In this document: piece by piece, positions 43,467 to 50,829 of the stretch
Layout of the letters: every line of letters begins with the position of its first letter
How positions within the stretch are numbered: the stretch's first letter is position 1
Source: JAAXHF01 sp965242605
GTDB taxonomy: Bacteria; Desulfobacterota; Binatia; Bin18
Direction of reading: 5' to 3'
NCBI GenBank assembly: GCA_965242605.1
Contig: CBDESS010000002.1
Location: 716,478 to 780,477 of the forward strand
DNA length: 64,000 nucleotides
Translations under genes and position numbers: made by a program
The notes under the pieces: model-generated
What the model saw: only the letters and a program-made list of their open reading frames with translations
What the model was told of the DNA's origin: nothing
The model's database searches: none

Positions 43467-43763
43467 ATGGAGTGCGGCAGAGCAGCGTTGTCCGGGGGCC
43501 GGGTCGGCCTCTGCTCGGTCGGGGAGCGGGGTCTGATTGGGCTGCTGCGCGGCTACCATCGCTTTGTTTCACCGCTCCTGGTGGCTGTTTTTGGCCCGCA
43601 GGCCGGATGCCGTTTTTTGCCGAGCTGCTCCCAGTACGCCGTTGAGTGCTTGCGGCTCCACCCCTTTTTTCGCGCCCTGCTCTTGGTCCTCAAACGGCTT
43701 GGCCGATGTCACCCTTTTTGTGCGGGCGGCTGTGATCCAGTGCCCCGGCCACGCCTCGGCTAG
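43467..43763 (+). CDS. yidD: Membrane protein insertion efficiency factor YidD
   Basis: A 98-residue YidD: LRGYHRFVSPLL, GCRFLPSCSQYAVECLRLHP, KRLGRCHPFCAGGCDPVPRP. It aids YidC-mediated insertion. It normally neighbours rnpA and yidC but here stands alone. The start is approximate. Confidence 0.9.
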   Translation: MECGRAALSGGRVGLCSVGERGLIGLLRGYHRFVSPLLVAVFGPQAGCRFLPSCSQYAVECLRLHPFFRALLLVLKRLGRCHPFCAGGCDPVPRPRLG

Positions 43764-43783
43764 CCGCTCCCCAGGCAGGACCT

Positions 43784-44815
43784 ATGCGTGTTATCTCGTG
43801 CAATCTCAACGGTATCCGCTCGGCCGCTCGCAAGGGCTTTTTGGGGTGGCTGGCAGACCAGCGGCCCGACCTGGTGTGTGTCCAAGAGCTGAAAGCCCAG
43901 GCGGCCGACCTGTCACCAGAGCTGCGCCAGCCCGAGGGTCTGAGCGGATTTTTCCACCCGGCTGAAAAGCGCGGCTACTCTGGGGTTGGGGTGTACGCCT
44001 GGCGCGAGCCGGACGCCCTGCGGTATGGCTGGGGTCATGCCGATATTGACGCCGAGGGGCGCTATCTGCGAGCCGATTTTAGTCGGCTGAGCGTTATTTC
44101 CCTGTACCTGCCGTCGGGTTCGAGCTCGGATCAACGCCAGGCGGTCAAGTATGCGTTTATGGACCGTCTCCTGCCTGAGCTGTCTGCCCTGCGGTCCAGC
44201 CGCCGGCATGTGGTGGTGTGCGGTGACTGGAATATCGCCCACACTCAAAAGGACCTGAAGAACTGGCGCTCGAATCAGAACAATTCCGGTTTTTTGCCCC
44301 AGGAACGGGAGTGGCTGACGCGCGTCTTTGATGAGCTCGGCTTTGTTGATGTGTTTCGCCGGCTGAACCAGGCCGCCGAGCAATACACTTGGTGGTCAAA
44401 CCGGGGTCAGGCCTGGGCCAAGAACGTTGGCTGGCGGCTGGACTACCAGATTGCCACGCCTGGACTGGCGGCCAAAGCCCGCCGGACATGGATTTACAAG
44501 GCCCAGCGCTTCTCTGACCATGCGCCGCTGGTCGTTGATTATGCGTATGAGCTTGCCCCGGCTCGAAAAAAGCGGGCCGGGTCGAGCCGCTTAGGACGGA
44601 ACGTGGCGATGACCGGTCGTAGTCGCGTTTCATCCTTTAGTCCGGCTCCGGCAAGTGGTGTACACCCGAGGCGAACAAGCCGGCTAGGCTGTGGGCGATC
44701 AGCTTGGGCAGTTCTGGCGGCCGGCAGCCGGCCGCCGCGGGATGACCGCCTCCACCGAACAGGTGGGCCAGCTCGGACAGGTCAATTTGGCAGTCCGGGG
44801 AGCGGCGTAGGCTGA
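43784..44815 (+). CDS. xthA: Exonuclease III-family AP endonuclease
   Basis: A 343-residue protein of the ExoIII/AP-endonuclease family: ISCNLNGIRSAARKGF, VCVQELKAQ with the metal-binding Glu, VVVCGDWNIAHTQKDLKNW, and SDHAPLVVDY with the catalytic His. The enzyme core ends near residue 262; the remaining 80 residues are Arg/Ser/Gly-rich, unlike the family, and are encoded antisense to the next gene. It repairs abasic DNA. Confidence 0.92.
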   Translation: MRVISCNLNGIRSAARKGFLGWLADQRPDLVCVQELKAQAADLSPELRQPEGLSGFFHPAEKRGYSGVGVYAWREPDALRYGWGHADIDAEGRYLRADFSRLSVISLYLPSGSSSDQRQAVKYAFMDRLLPELSALRSSRRHVVVCGDWNIAHTQKDLKNWRSNQNNSGFLPQEREWLTRVFDELGFVDVFRRLNQAAEQYTWWSNRGQAWAKNVGWRLDYQIATPGLAAKARRTWIYKAQRFSDHAPLVVDYAYELAPARKKRAGSSRLGRNVAMTGRSRVSSFSPAPASGVHPRRTSRLGCGRSAWAVLAAGSRPPRDDRLHRTGGPARTGQFGSPGSGVG

Positions 44816-45653
44816 CGCTGCCGTTTTTGCGGTCGTAGAACACAAAGACGGTGTTGGTCGCCTGTTTACCCCAGCTATCTCCGATTTCGCTGGGATAGCC
44901 GTCACACACCGCGCAGACCAGGCTATAGGCCCCATCCGGTCCTGGCCGCTGGACTTTGCTGCGCCGGGCGAGGGCAAAACTGTCTTTGATCTCACGGGCC
45001 GCTTTTTCGTAGGCCGCCCGCATGGCCGGGCTGTAGGTGATAGTGGCGTCAATATCGAGCAGGGCACCGTAGGCGTCAAGATTGTCAGTATCGGTGCCGG
45101 CCAAGGCGCTGACGGTCAGGGCCAGCTCGCGCGAACCGGGGATGGCGTGGACCCAGCGGTCGTTGTCATCGGCCTGGGCCACAACCGGGGCAAAGGCGCG
45201 AAACGCCTCGTTGTGCTGGCCGCTGGCGGCGAGCTGGCGCTCCAGATATTCGTACACCAAGCGGGCAGCTGAGACGGCTTCGCTCAGCGTATAGTCGGTG
45301 AAGGGGGCGTGAATGGCCCCGCTGGCGTGGCGGGCGATGGCCGTCCGGTGGTGGTCAAACCAGTACAGCTTGACGCCCTTGGCGGCGAGTCGATCGAGGT
45401 GGGTGTTGGTCGCTTCCTCGGTCCACGAAATATCGGTGATCCACACCTCGCTGTCCGGGGGGGTGTCGTCCGGGTGAATCGCGCGCAGGACCTGGTCGAT
45501 GCGGCTGTTCGAGGCGAAGCGGGGAATCAGCCTGGCTCCAGCCCGGAAACGGGCCACGGCAACGGCTGCGGCCACCCCGTCCAGGCAGCCCGGGCCGTGA
45601 CTGACGATATAGACCCGCGGGGTGTCAGACTCGGAGGTGTGTGTGTGCGGCAT
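44637..45653 (-). CDS. DHH/DHHA1-family phosphoesterase
   Basis: A 338-residue protein with SHGPGCLDGVAAAVA, DIS at the third metal site, the DHH motif in WFDHHRTAIA, and a DHHA1 domain with FGGGGHPAAAG. This family includes nanoRNases (NrnA/NrnB) and cyclic-dinucleotide phosphodiesterases; which one cannot be told. Its 3' end overlaps xthA by 179 bp in convergent orientation. Confidence 0.88.
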   Translation of the reverse strand: MPHTHTSESDTPRVYIVSHGPGCLDGVAAAVAVARFRAGARLIPRFASNSRIDQVLRAIHPDDTPPDSEVWITDISWTEEATNTHLDRLAAKGVKLYWFDHHRTAIARHASGAIHAPFTDYTLSEAVSAARLVYEYLERQLAASGQHNEAFRAFAPVVAQADDNDRWVHAIPGSRELALTVSALAGTDTDNLDAYGALLDIDATITYSPAMRAAYEKAAREIKDSFALARRSKVQRPGPDGAYSLVCAVCDGYPSEIGDSWGKQATNTVFVFYDRKNGSVSLRRSPDCQIDLSELAHLFGGGGHPAAAGCRPPELPKLIAHSLAGLFASGVHHLPEPD

Positions 45654-45692
45654 GGGAATACTCGGTGAGTTGGGGGGCAGTCCAGACGAGCT

Positions 45693-45863
45693 TTAGTGGG
45701 TGCGGGCGGTGTAGTCGCACGATTTGTTCTCGCACGCCCAGTAGAAGCCCTTCTTTGGGCCAAAGCCTGTATACTGGACGACCCGGGCGCTGTCTCCACA
45801 CACCGGACAGGGGCGTTTGTTCTGCGTGCTTTTGTCTTTTCTGTTTCTTCCTCTTTCGGCCAT
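45693..45863 (-). CDS. Small zinc-ribbon protein
   Basis: A 56-residue basic protein (MAERGRNRKDKSTQ) with two cysteine pairs, CPVC and CENKSC, spaced as in a zinc ribbon. ATG at 45863 has a strong AGGAGG 7 nt upstream, which sets the start; a longer in-frame ORF lacks this. It lies 39 bp before the DHH gene. Function unknown; nucleic-acid binding is likely. Confidence 0.8.
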   Translation of the reverse strand: MAERGRNRKDKSTQNKRPCPVCGDSARVVQYTGFGPKKGFYWACENKSCDYTARTH

Positions 45864-46027
45864 GAGATTCCTCCTGAGGACCAAGCGTGTCGTCCTTAGG
45901 TATCGCGGTCTGTTGACACGATTGGTCCTTGATGTCCAACGGACAGCTTGCCCCAGCATACGCGCCTCGGCCGCGTCTGCCAAGTCCGGCCTTGCCAGAG
46001 TGCGCTTGGCTGTGACACAACAGACCA

Positions 46028-46645
46028 ATGCCAATTGACGGCCATGATCTTATCCAGGCCTTGTTTCGCTGGCTGCATATCCTGGCCGGAGTGACATGGC
46101 TCGGTCTACTGTATTTCTTGACGTTTATCCAGGTCCGGCTCACCCCGGCCCTCCGTGGCCAACTCGTCTCCGAGCTGATGTCGCCCACCCTGGCGTGGTT
46201 TCGGTGGGGGGCGATGCTGGGCTTTCTGTCGGGGTATGTGTTGCTGGTGTGGAAGTATTTTGTCCTGGGCAGCGGCCTGACCGGCGAGGCCGGGCTGCTC
46301 GGCTCGAGTGCCGGGCTGTGGCTCGGCTTTGGGGTGGGTGTGGGCACAATCATGTGGGCGAACGCGTGGTTCGTGATCTGGCCGGCCTACCAAGGCGTTC
46401 TTGGTCGGACAGGAGAGGGCGGCCCTGGACCCGAAGAGGTGCCATGTGCCGAGACCGCGCTCCTGGTCTTACGGATCAATACCTGTCTGTCGCCGCCGCT
46501 GGTGTTTGCGATGCTGGCCGGGGCGGGCCACGCGCCGTCTCTGCCGTTTCGGCCAGTGTGGCTCGGCTTCGTCCTCGTCCTCGGCTGTGGCCTGGCCGGC
46601 GCGCTCATTTTCCGGTTCGGGCGGCGCGCCGGCCCACGGCTATAG
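46028..46645 (+). CDS. PuuD/urate-oxidase N-terminal-like membrane protein
   Basis: A 205-residue protein with about five membrane helices. FRWLHILAGVTWLGLLYFLTF and the following WFRWGAMLGFLSGYVLLV fit the membrane domain of PuuD-type urate hydroxylases and related heme-b membrane proteins; His16 could bind heme. There is no C-terminal cytochrome c domain, so urate oxidation is not implied. It converges with amiC, overlapping by 6 bp. Confidence 0.7.
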   Translation: MPIDGHDLIQALFRWLHILAGVTWLGLLYFLTFIQVRLTPALRGQLVSELMSPTLAWFRWGAMLGFLSGYVLLVWKYFVLGSGLTGEAGLLGSSAGLWLGFGVGVGTIMWANAWFVIWPAYQGVLGRTGEGGPGPEEVPCAETALLVLRINTCLSPPLVFAMLAGAGHAPSLPFRPVWLGFVLVLGCGLAGALIFRFGRRAGPRL

Positions 46646-47788
46646 GCTGATTTCCTGTTGCTTGCGGAGGAACTGGTCAATGCCGCGGTACAGCCCTTCG
46701 GCCAAGTCTTCCTGGTAGGCTCTGGAGAGCAGCAGCCGGCGCTCTGTCCTGTTGGTCAGAAAGCCGGCCTCAACCAGCACACACGGCATATGCGCACCAA
46801 CCAGGACGTAGAACGGCCCCTTTTTGACCCCGAGGTTGCGGACACGAGGATTCTTTTTTCGTGCCTGGGCGACTAAGGCGTTTTGCAGATGGTGGGCGAG
46901 GGCGATGGACTCTTCTTCTTTGCCGCTCTGGATGAGGTCGCTCAGGATATTTGACAGGTCGGCCTTGAGCTGAAGGTCTGAGGCGACATGCTGGAAGCCG
47001 TTTTCAAAGCTGGCCAAGCGTCGTGAGGCCCGGTCGTTGGTGTTGTTCAGGTAGTAGGTTTCAATCCCCCGGGTCTTGGGGTTTTCGCTGGCGTTGGCGT
47101 GGACCGAGATGAACAGGTCGGCCCCCGCCGCATTGGCCTGGGCGGTCCGCTCTTCCAGGGGAATAAAGGTGTCGCTGGCCCGGGTAAACAGCACGACAAC
47201 GGGCAGGCGGGCCTGGAGTTTGCGGGCCAGCCGTTTGGTGAGTGACAGGACCACGTCTTTTTCTCTGGCTCCGCCGCGGCCGAGCGCGCCCGGGTCTTTG
47301 CCGCCGTGGCCGGGGTCAAGCATGATTTTGAGACGCTGGGGGGGGGCGACCGCGCCAGGCTGGCGGCCACGAATATCGATGACCAGGCGGTAGGGCGCAT
47401 ACAGGGCAAAGGTCCGATGCTCGTCAAGCCGTTCGACATCCAGGACTACCCGGACTGTTGTCGGATCAAACTGCCCGGCGCGGACCTGTGTGAGGAGGCC
47501 CGTATGAATCGGCAGGGCGCGTGGCGTCCGCGTCCCGAGGGCGGCCGCTGAGAAGTCAATGACAATACGGGGGGGACGCCGACGAGCCGGGTCAGCCGGC
47601 AGGGTGAACAGGCGATGCGGGGTTTTTCCTGACAGCGTGAGCACCACCCGGGTGTATTCCTGGACCGAGGTATGGTGGATGCGCTCAAGGACGCGCAGGC
47701 TGGCCGCACCGGCATCACCTGGCAGCAGGCCGAGGCTTGCCACTAGCGTCGCTAGGCGCAGACCGGTCAGGCCAAGCTGTATCCACAT
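46640..47788 (-). CDS. amiC: N-acetylmuramoyl-L-alanine amidase (AMIN + Amidase_3)
   Basis: A 382-residue periplasmic amidase splitting peptide stems from glycan chains during cell separation. A signal peptide (LGLTGLRLATLVASLGLLPG) is followed by an AMIN wall-binding domain (about 30-130) and the zinc amidase domain with IMLDPGHGGKDPGALG, the second ligand Glu and His in SVHANA. ATG at 47788 gives the signal peptide; the longer in-frame ORF upstream does not. Confidence 0.92.
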   Translation of the reverse strand: MWIQLGLTGLRLATLVASLGLLPGDAGAASLRVLERIHHTSVQEYTRVVLTLSGKTPHRLFTLPADPARRRPPRIVIDFSAAALGTRTPRALPIHTGLLTQVRAGQFDPTTVRVVLDVERLDEHRTFALYAPYRLVIDIRGRQPGAVAPPQRLKIMLDPGHGGKDPGALGRGGAREKDVVLSLTKRLARKLQARLPVVVLFTRASDTFIPLEERTAQANAAGADLFISVHANASENPKTRGIETYYLNNTNDRASRRLASFENGFQHVASDLQLKADLSNILSDLIQSGKEEESIALAHHLQNALVAQARKKNPRVRNLGVKKGPFYVLVGAHMPCVLVEAGFLTNRTERRLLLSRAYQEDLAEGLYRGIDQFLRKQQEISL

Positions 47789-47816
47789 ACTGCCCCACGG
47801 TCGGGAGCAGGAAAAC

Positions 47817-47837
47817 GTGGGACAGACATGTCCCCAC
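47817..47837. repeat. Short palindrome upstream of amiC
   Basis: GTGGGACA-gaca-TGTCCCCAC folds as an 8-bp stem with one bulged C. It resembles REP-type intergenic palindromes, but only this copy was noticed in the window. The interval 47789-47964 contains no gene. Confidence 0.35.
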
Positions 47838-47964
47838 AACGGGCCGAGAGGCATTCCCGCTTCCCCCCACTTCCCCATCACCACTTGCCTCAAAGCGACC
47901 CAGTCTACCAGACGGCTAGACCGCTGCGCAACTCGGGGCCGGGCGTTCGGATGTTGTGGCCCGG

Positions 47965-48219
47965 TCAGGACAGGTCGCCCAGCGGTATGGCCTCATCGAT
48001 CAGCATGACCGGGATGTCATCCCAGACGGGATAGCAGTACTGGCGGTCTTCGCGGACGAGCGCGGCTTCGAGTGGGGTGGTGAGACGCGCGCCGCCCCGG
48101 TTGGCCAGTGCGCCTTGACGGATATGTTGGTTGAGCCGGTCAAGGAGGCTCGTATCAGCCAAGTGGACGGCTTGCCGTGTTTCGGGGCACACCAGGATGT
48201 CTACAAATTCTTGATGCAC
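47965..48219 (-). CDS. Trm112-family (YcaR-like) protein
   Basis: An 84-residue protein starting at GTG (HQEFVDILVCPETRQAVHL) and ending with YPVWDDIPVMLIDEAIPL, the YPI-DGIPVML-EA pattern of the UPF0434/Trm112 family, whose eukaryotic members activate methyltransferases. The second half of the zinc site reads RQYCYP with only one Cys, so zinc binding may be incomplete. The start is uncertain. Confidence 0.78.
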   Translation of the reverse strand: MHQEFVDILVCPETRQAVHLADTSLLDRLNQHIRQGALANRGGARLTTPLEAALVREDRQYCYPVWDDIPVMLIDEAIPLGDLS

Positions 48220-48372
48220 AGGGCCAACGCTCTTGACAGCATCATCCGGGCAGTACAGCCGGGCCGGTCCAGGTATGCCATATGCACCAGGCTTGTTCAA
48301 TCTGGGCCGGCTCGGCCGCTCTCTTGCTTCACCGCGGCCGGCTGGATAGAAGGGGGGCAGAAAGGATGGGCT

Positions 48373-49131
48373 ATGGGCGGACTCTTTGATCTGTCGGGCA
48401 AACGGGGCTATGTCACCGGCGGCGGCTCTGGGCTGGGCCGGGCTATTGCGCGCGGTTTGGCCGAAGCCGGGGCGTCGGTCGTGGTCAGCGACATCAATCG
48501 GGACGCCGCTCGGCAGGTCTCGGAGGAGATTCGCAGCGTCACCGGGCAAAAAGCCTGCCCGCTCCAGACCGATGTCGGCCAGCAGGTCGAGGTTGAGGAG
48601 TTGGTCAATTTCACCGCTGAGCAGCTCGGCGGTCTTGATTTCGGGTTTAATAATGCAGGCATTCTCAAGCTCATCAAGCCCGAAGACCTCAGTCTGGACG
48701 ACTGGCAAACTGAGCTGGATGTTGACCTGACTGGGGTCTTTTTGTGCGCCCAGGCGGCCGGCCGGTATATGATCGCCCACGGCGGGGGAAAAATTATTAA
48801 CACCGCCTCGATCTCGGGCCTCGTCGTCAACTCGGGCCTGAGCTACTCGGTTGCCAAGGCCGGGGTGATTCAACTTACCCGGGTGCTGGCCATGCGCTGG
48901 GCCAGACATCGGGTGTACGTCAACTGTTTCAGCCCCGGCTATATTCGGACCGGCATGACGGCCCCGCATCTCCGGCCCGAGGTCAAACAGGAGATGATCC
49001 GCCAGACCCCGCTGCGGCGGGTCGGTGAATCCCGGGATGTGCTCGGGGCCGCGATTTTTCTTGCCGCGCCTGCTTCGGATTTTGTGACCGGCCAGAATAT
49101 CATTGTTGACGGCGGGGTTACGCTCGCTTAG
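48373..49131 (+). CDS. Short-chain dehydrogenase/reductase
   Basis: A 252-residue classical SDR: cofactor motif TGGGSGLGRAIA, NNAG, catalytic Ser in TASISG, and YSVAK. Asp in SDINRD suggests NAD(H). ATG at 48373 has AGGA 8 nt upstream. It converges with RNase G, overlapping by 14 bp. Substrate unknown. Confidence 0.92.
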   Translation: MGGLFDLSGKRGYVTGGGSGLGRAIARGLAEAGASVVVSDINRDAARQVSEEIRSVTGQKACPLQTDVGQQVEVEELVNFTAEQLGGLDFGFNNAGILKLIKPEDLSLDDWQTELDVDLTGVFLCAQAAGRYMIAHGGGKIINTASISGLVVNSGLSYSVAKAGVIQLTRVLAMRWARHRVYVNCFSPGYIRTGMTAPHLRPEVKQEMIRQTPLRRVGESRDVLGAAIFLAAPASDFVTGQNIIVDGGVTLA

Positions 49132-50827
49132 ACCGCCGGCCCGGGGACGATGCGCCCCGCTTGCCGGCCTGGGCCGCGCCCGCCTTGCTCGGCGGCGGGG
49201 GGGCTGACTCGGGGTGAACAACATCGACGCGGTACTCTTCGAGGTGCATACTGGGCGTGGCCCGCAAAAAGAAGCGTTTGCTGAGACGCCGTTCCAGGTC
49301 TTCGAGGTGGTCGCTCTCTTCATCGTACAAAAAGGTGATGACCTCGGGATGGGCTTTGATCATCAGCGTGGCGGCCTTGGGATAGGCGGCGGCGGCCTTG
49401 GGCAGGTGGCGGAAGATAGTATAGGCGAGCGTCGGCACCGAGCGCAGCACGCCGTTGCCGTTACAGTACGGGCACGGGTCGCACAGCTGCTGCTTGAGGC
49501 TCTCGCGGGTCCGTTTGCGCGTCATCTGGACGAGGCCCAGCTCGCTGATCTTGCGCATATTGCTGCGCGTCTTGTCTTTTTTCAGGGCCGCCCGCATGGT
49601 TTCGGTAAGCGTGTTGCGGTTGGCGGCCCGCTCCATGTCGATAAAGTCAATGATGATCAGCCCGCCCAGATTGCGCAGGCGGAGCTGTTCGGCAATGGTC
49701 GCGCTGGCCTCCAGGTTGGTCCGCAGCATGGTCTCTTCCTGGTCACGCTTGCCCACAAAGCGGCCGGTGTTGACATCAATCGCGGTCAGCGCCTCGGTCT
49801 GGTCAAGTACGATATGCCCGCCCGATTTGAGGGAGACCCGCCGCTCTAGGGCCTTGGCGATCTGGGGCTCAACCTTGTAGCGGTCGAAGATCGGCTCTGG
49901 CCGCTCATAGTGCTGGAGGCGGGTCCGTGAGCGGGGCAGAAAGGTGGCCGCGAACTCTTTGAGCCGTCTGTAGTCGTCGGGGTTGTCAACCACGACCTGA
50001 TTGACCTCGGTGGTCAGCAGGTCTCGAATGATGCGCAGAATGACATCCATGTCCTCGTGCAGCAGGGCCGGCGCGCTGCTGCCGGTGCGCTTTTTGCCGA
50101 GCCCGCTCCACAGCCTGAGCAAAAAGCGCATGTCATCCTGAATTTCTTTCTTGGTCAGCCCCTCACACGCGGTGCGGACAATAAAGCCGCCTTCGGCCTT
50201 CATGTCGGCCACGATTTCACGCAGGCGCTTGCGTTCTTTGGGGTCGGCAATGCGGCGCGAGACGCCGATATGGCTTTCCGTCGGGGTATACACCAGATGC
50301 CGCCCGGGCAGGGAAATATGGGAGGTCAAGCGTGGCCCCTTGGTACCGATCGACTCTTTGGCGACCTGAACCAGGATTTCCTGGTTCTTCTTGATCTTGT
50401 CTTCCAGGGGCAAGAGGGGGGCCGCGGAGCGTCGCTGTTGAGCATGGCCGGTGGCGGCCGGAGCTGGCGGGGACTGCTCGGTCGATTGCTCATCCGCCGG
50501 CGCATCTTCATCGTCCGGTCCGTCGCACTCGTCAAGCTCGTCGGTTCCGGCTTCGACGTCATCTTCGGTGTCATTTTCGGCATAGCCGGCTGGCAGTGTC
50601 CCGCCAAACAGGTCTGAGGCGTGGATAAAACCGGCCTTTTCCAGGCCGATATCGACAAAGGCGGCCTGCATACCGGGTAGCACCCGGGTGACGCGGCCAA
50701 GATAGATATTGCCAGCGATGTTGCGTTGCTGGGTTCGTTCGATGTGGATCTCAACCAGGGTGTCGTTCTCCAGGAGGGCCACCCTGGCCTCATAGGGAGT
50801 GGAATTGATGATGATGTTCTGCGGCAC
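49118..50827 (-). CDS. rng: Ribonuclease G/E family
   Basis: A 569-residue RNase G: N-terminal ARVALLENDTLVEIHIER, S1 domain (NIYLGRVTRVLPGMQAAFVD) interrupted by an acidic insert (about residues 82-125), catalytic Asp in AIDVNTGRFVG and IIIDFIDM, and Zn-link CPYCNGNG. It lacks the long RNase E C-terminal scaffold. It acts in rRNA maturation and mRNA decay. It lies 2 bp after the radical SAM gene, a known pairing. Confidence 0.95.
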   Translation of the reverse strand: MPQNIIINSTPYEARVALLENDTLVEIHIERTQQRNIAGNIYLGRVTRVLPGMQAAFVDIGLEKAGFIHASDLFGGTLPAGYAENDTEDDVEAGTDELDECDGPDDEDAPADEQSTEQSPPAPAATGHAQQRRSAAPLLPLEDKIKKNQEILVQVAKESIGTKGPRLTSHISLPGRHLVYTPTESHIGVSRRIADPKERKRLREIVADMKAEGGFIVRTACEGLTKKEIQDDMRFLLRLWSGLGKKRTGSSAPALLHEDMDVILRIIRDLLTTEVNQVVVDNPDDYRRLKEFAATFLPRSRTRLQHYERPEPIFDRYKVEPQIAKALERRVSLKSGGHIVLDQTEALTAIDVNTGRFVGKRDQEETMLRTNLEASATIAEQLRLRNLGGLIIIDFIDMERAANRNTLTETMRAALKKDKTRSNMRKISELGLVQMTRKRTRESLKQQLCDPCPYCNGNGVLRSVPTLAYTIFRHLPKAAAAYPKAATLMIKAHPEVITFLYDEESDHLEDLERRLSKRFFLRATPSMHLEEYRVDVVHPESAPPPPSKAGAAQAGKRGASSPGRRSKRA

Positions 50828-50829
50828 GT

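Noticed and set aside
47965..49323. 452-codon minus-strand ORF opposite the SDR
   Set aside because: Only its last 84 codons (Trm112-like) resemble a protein; the rest is the antisense of the SDR.
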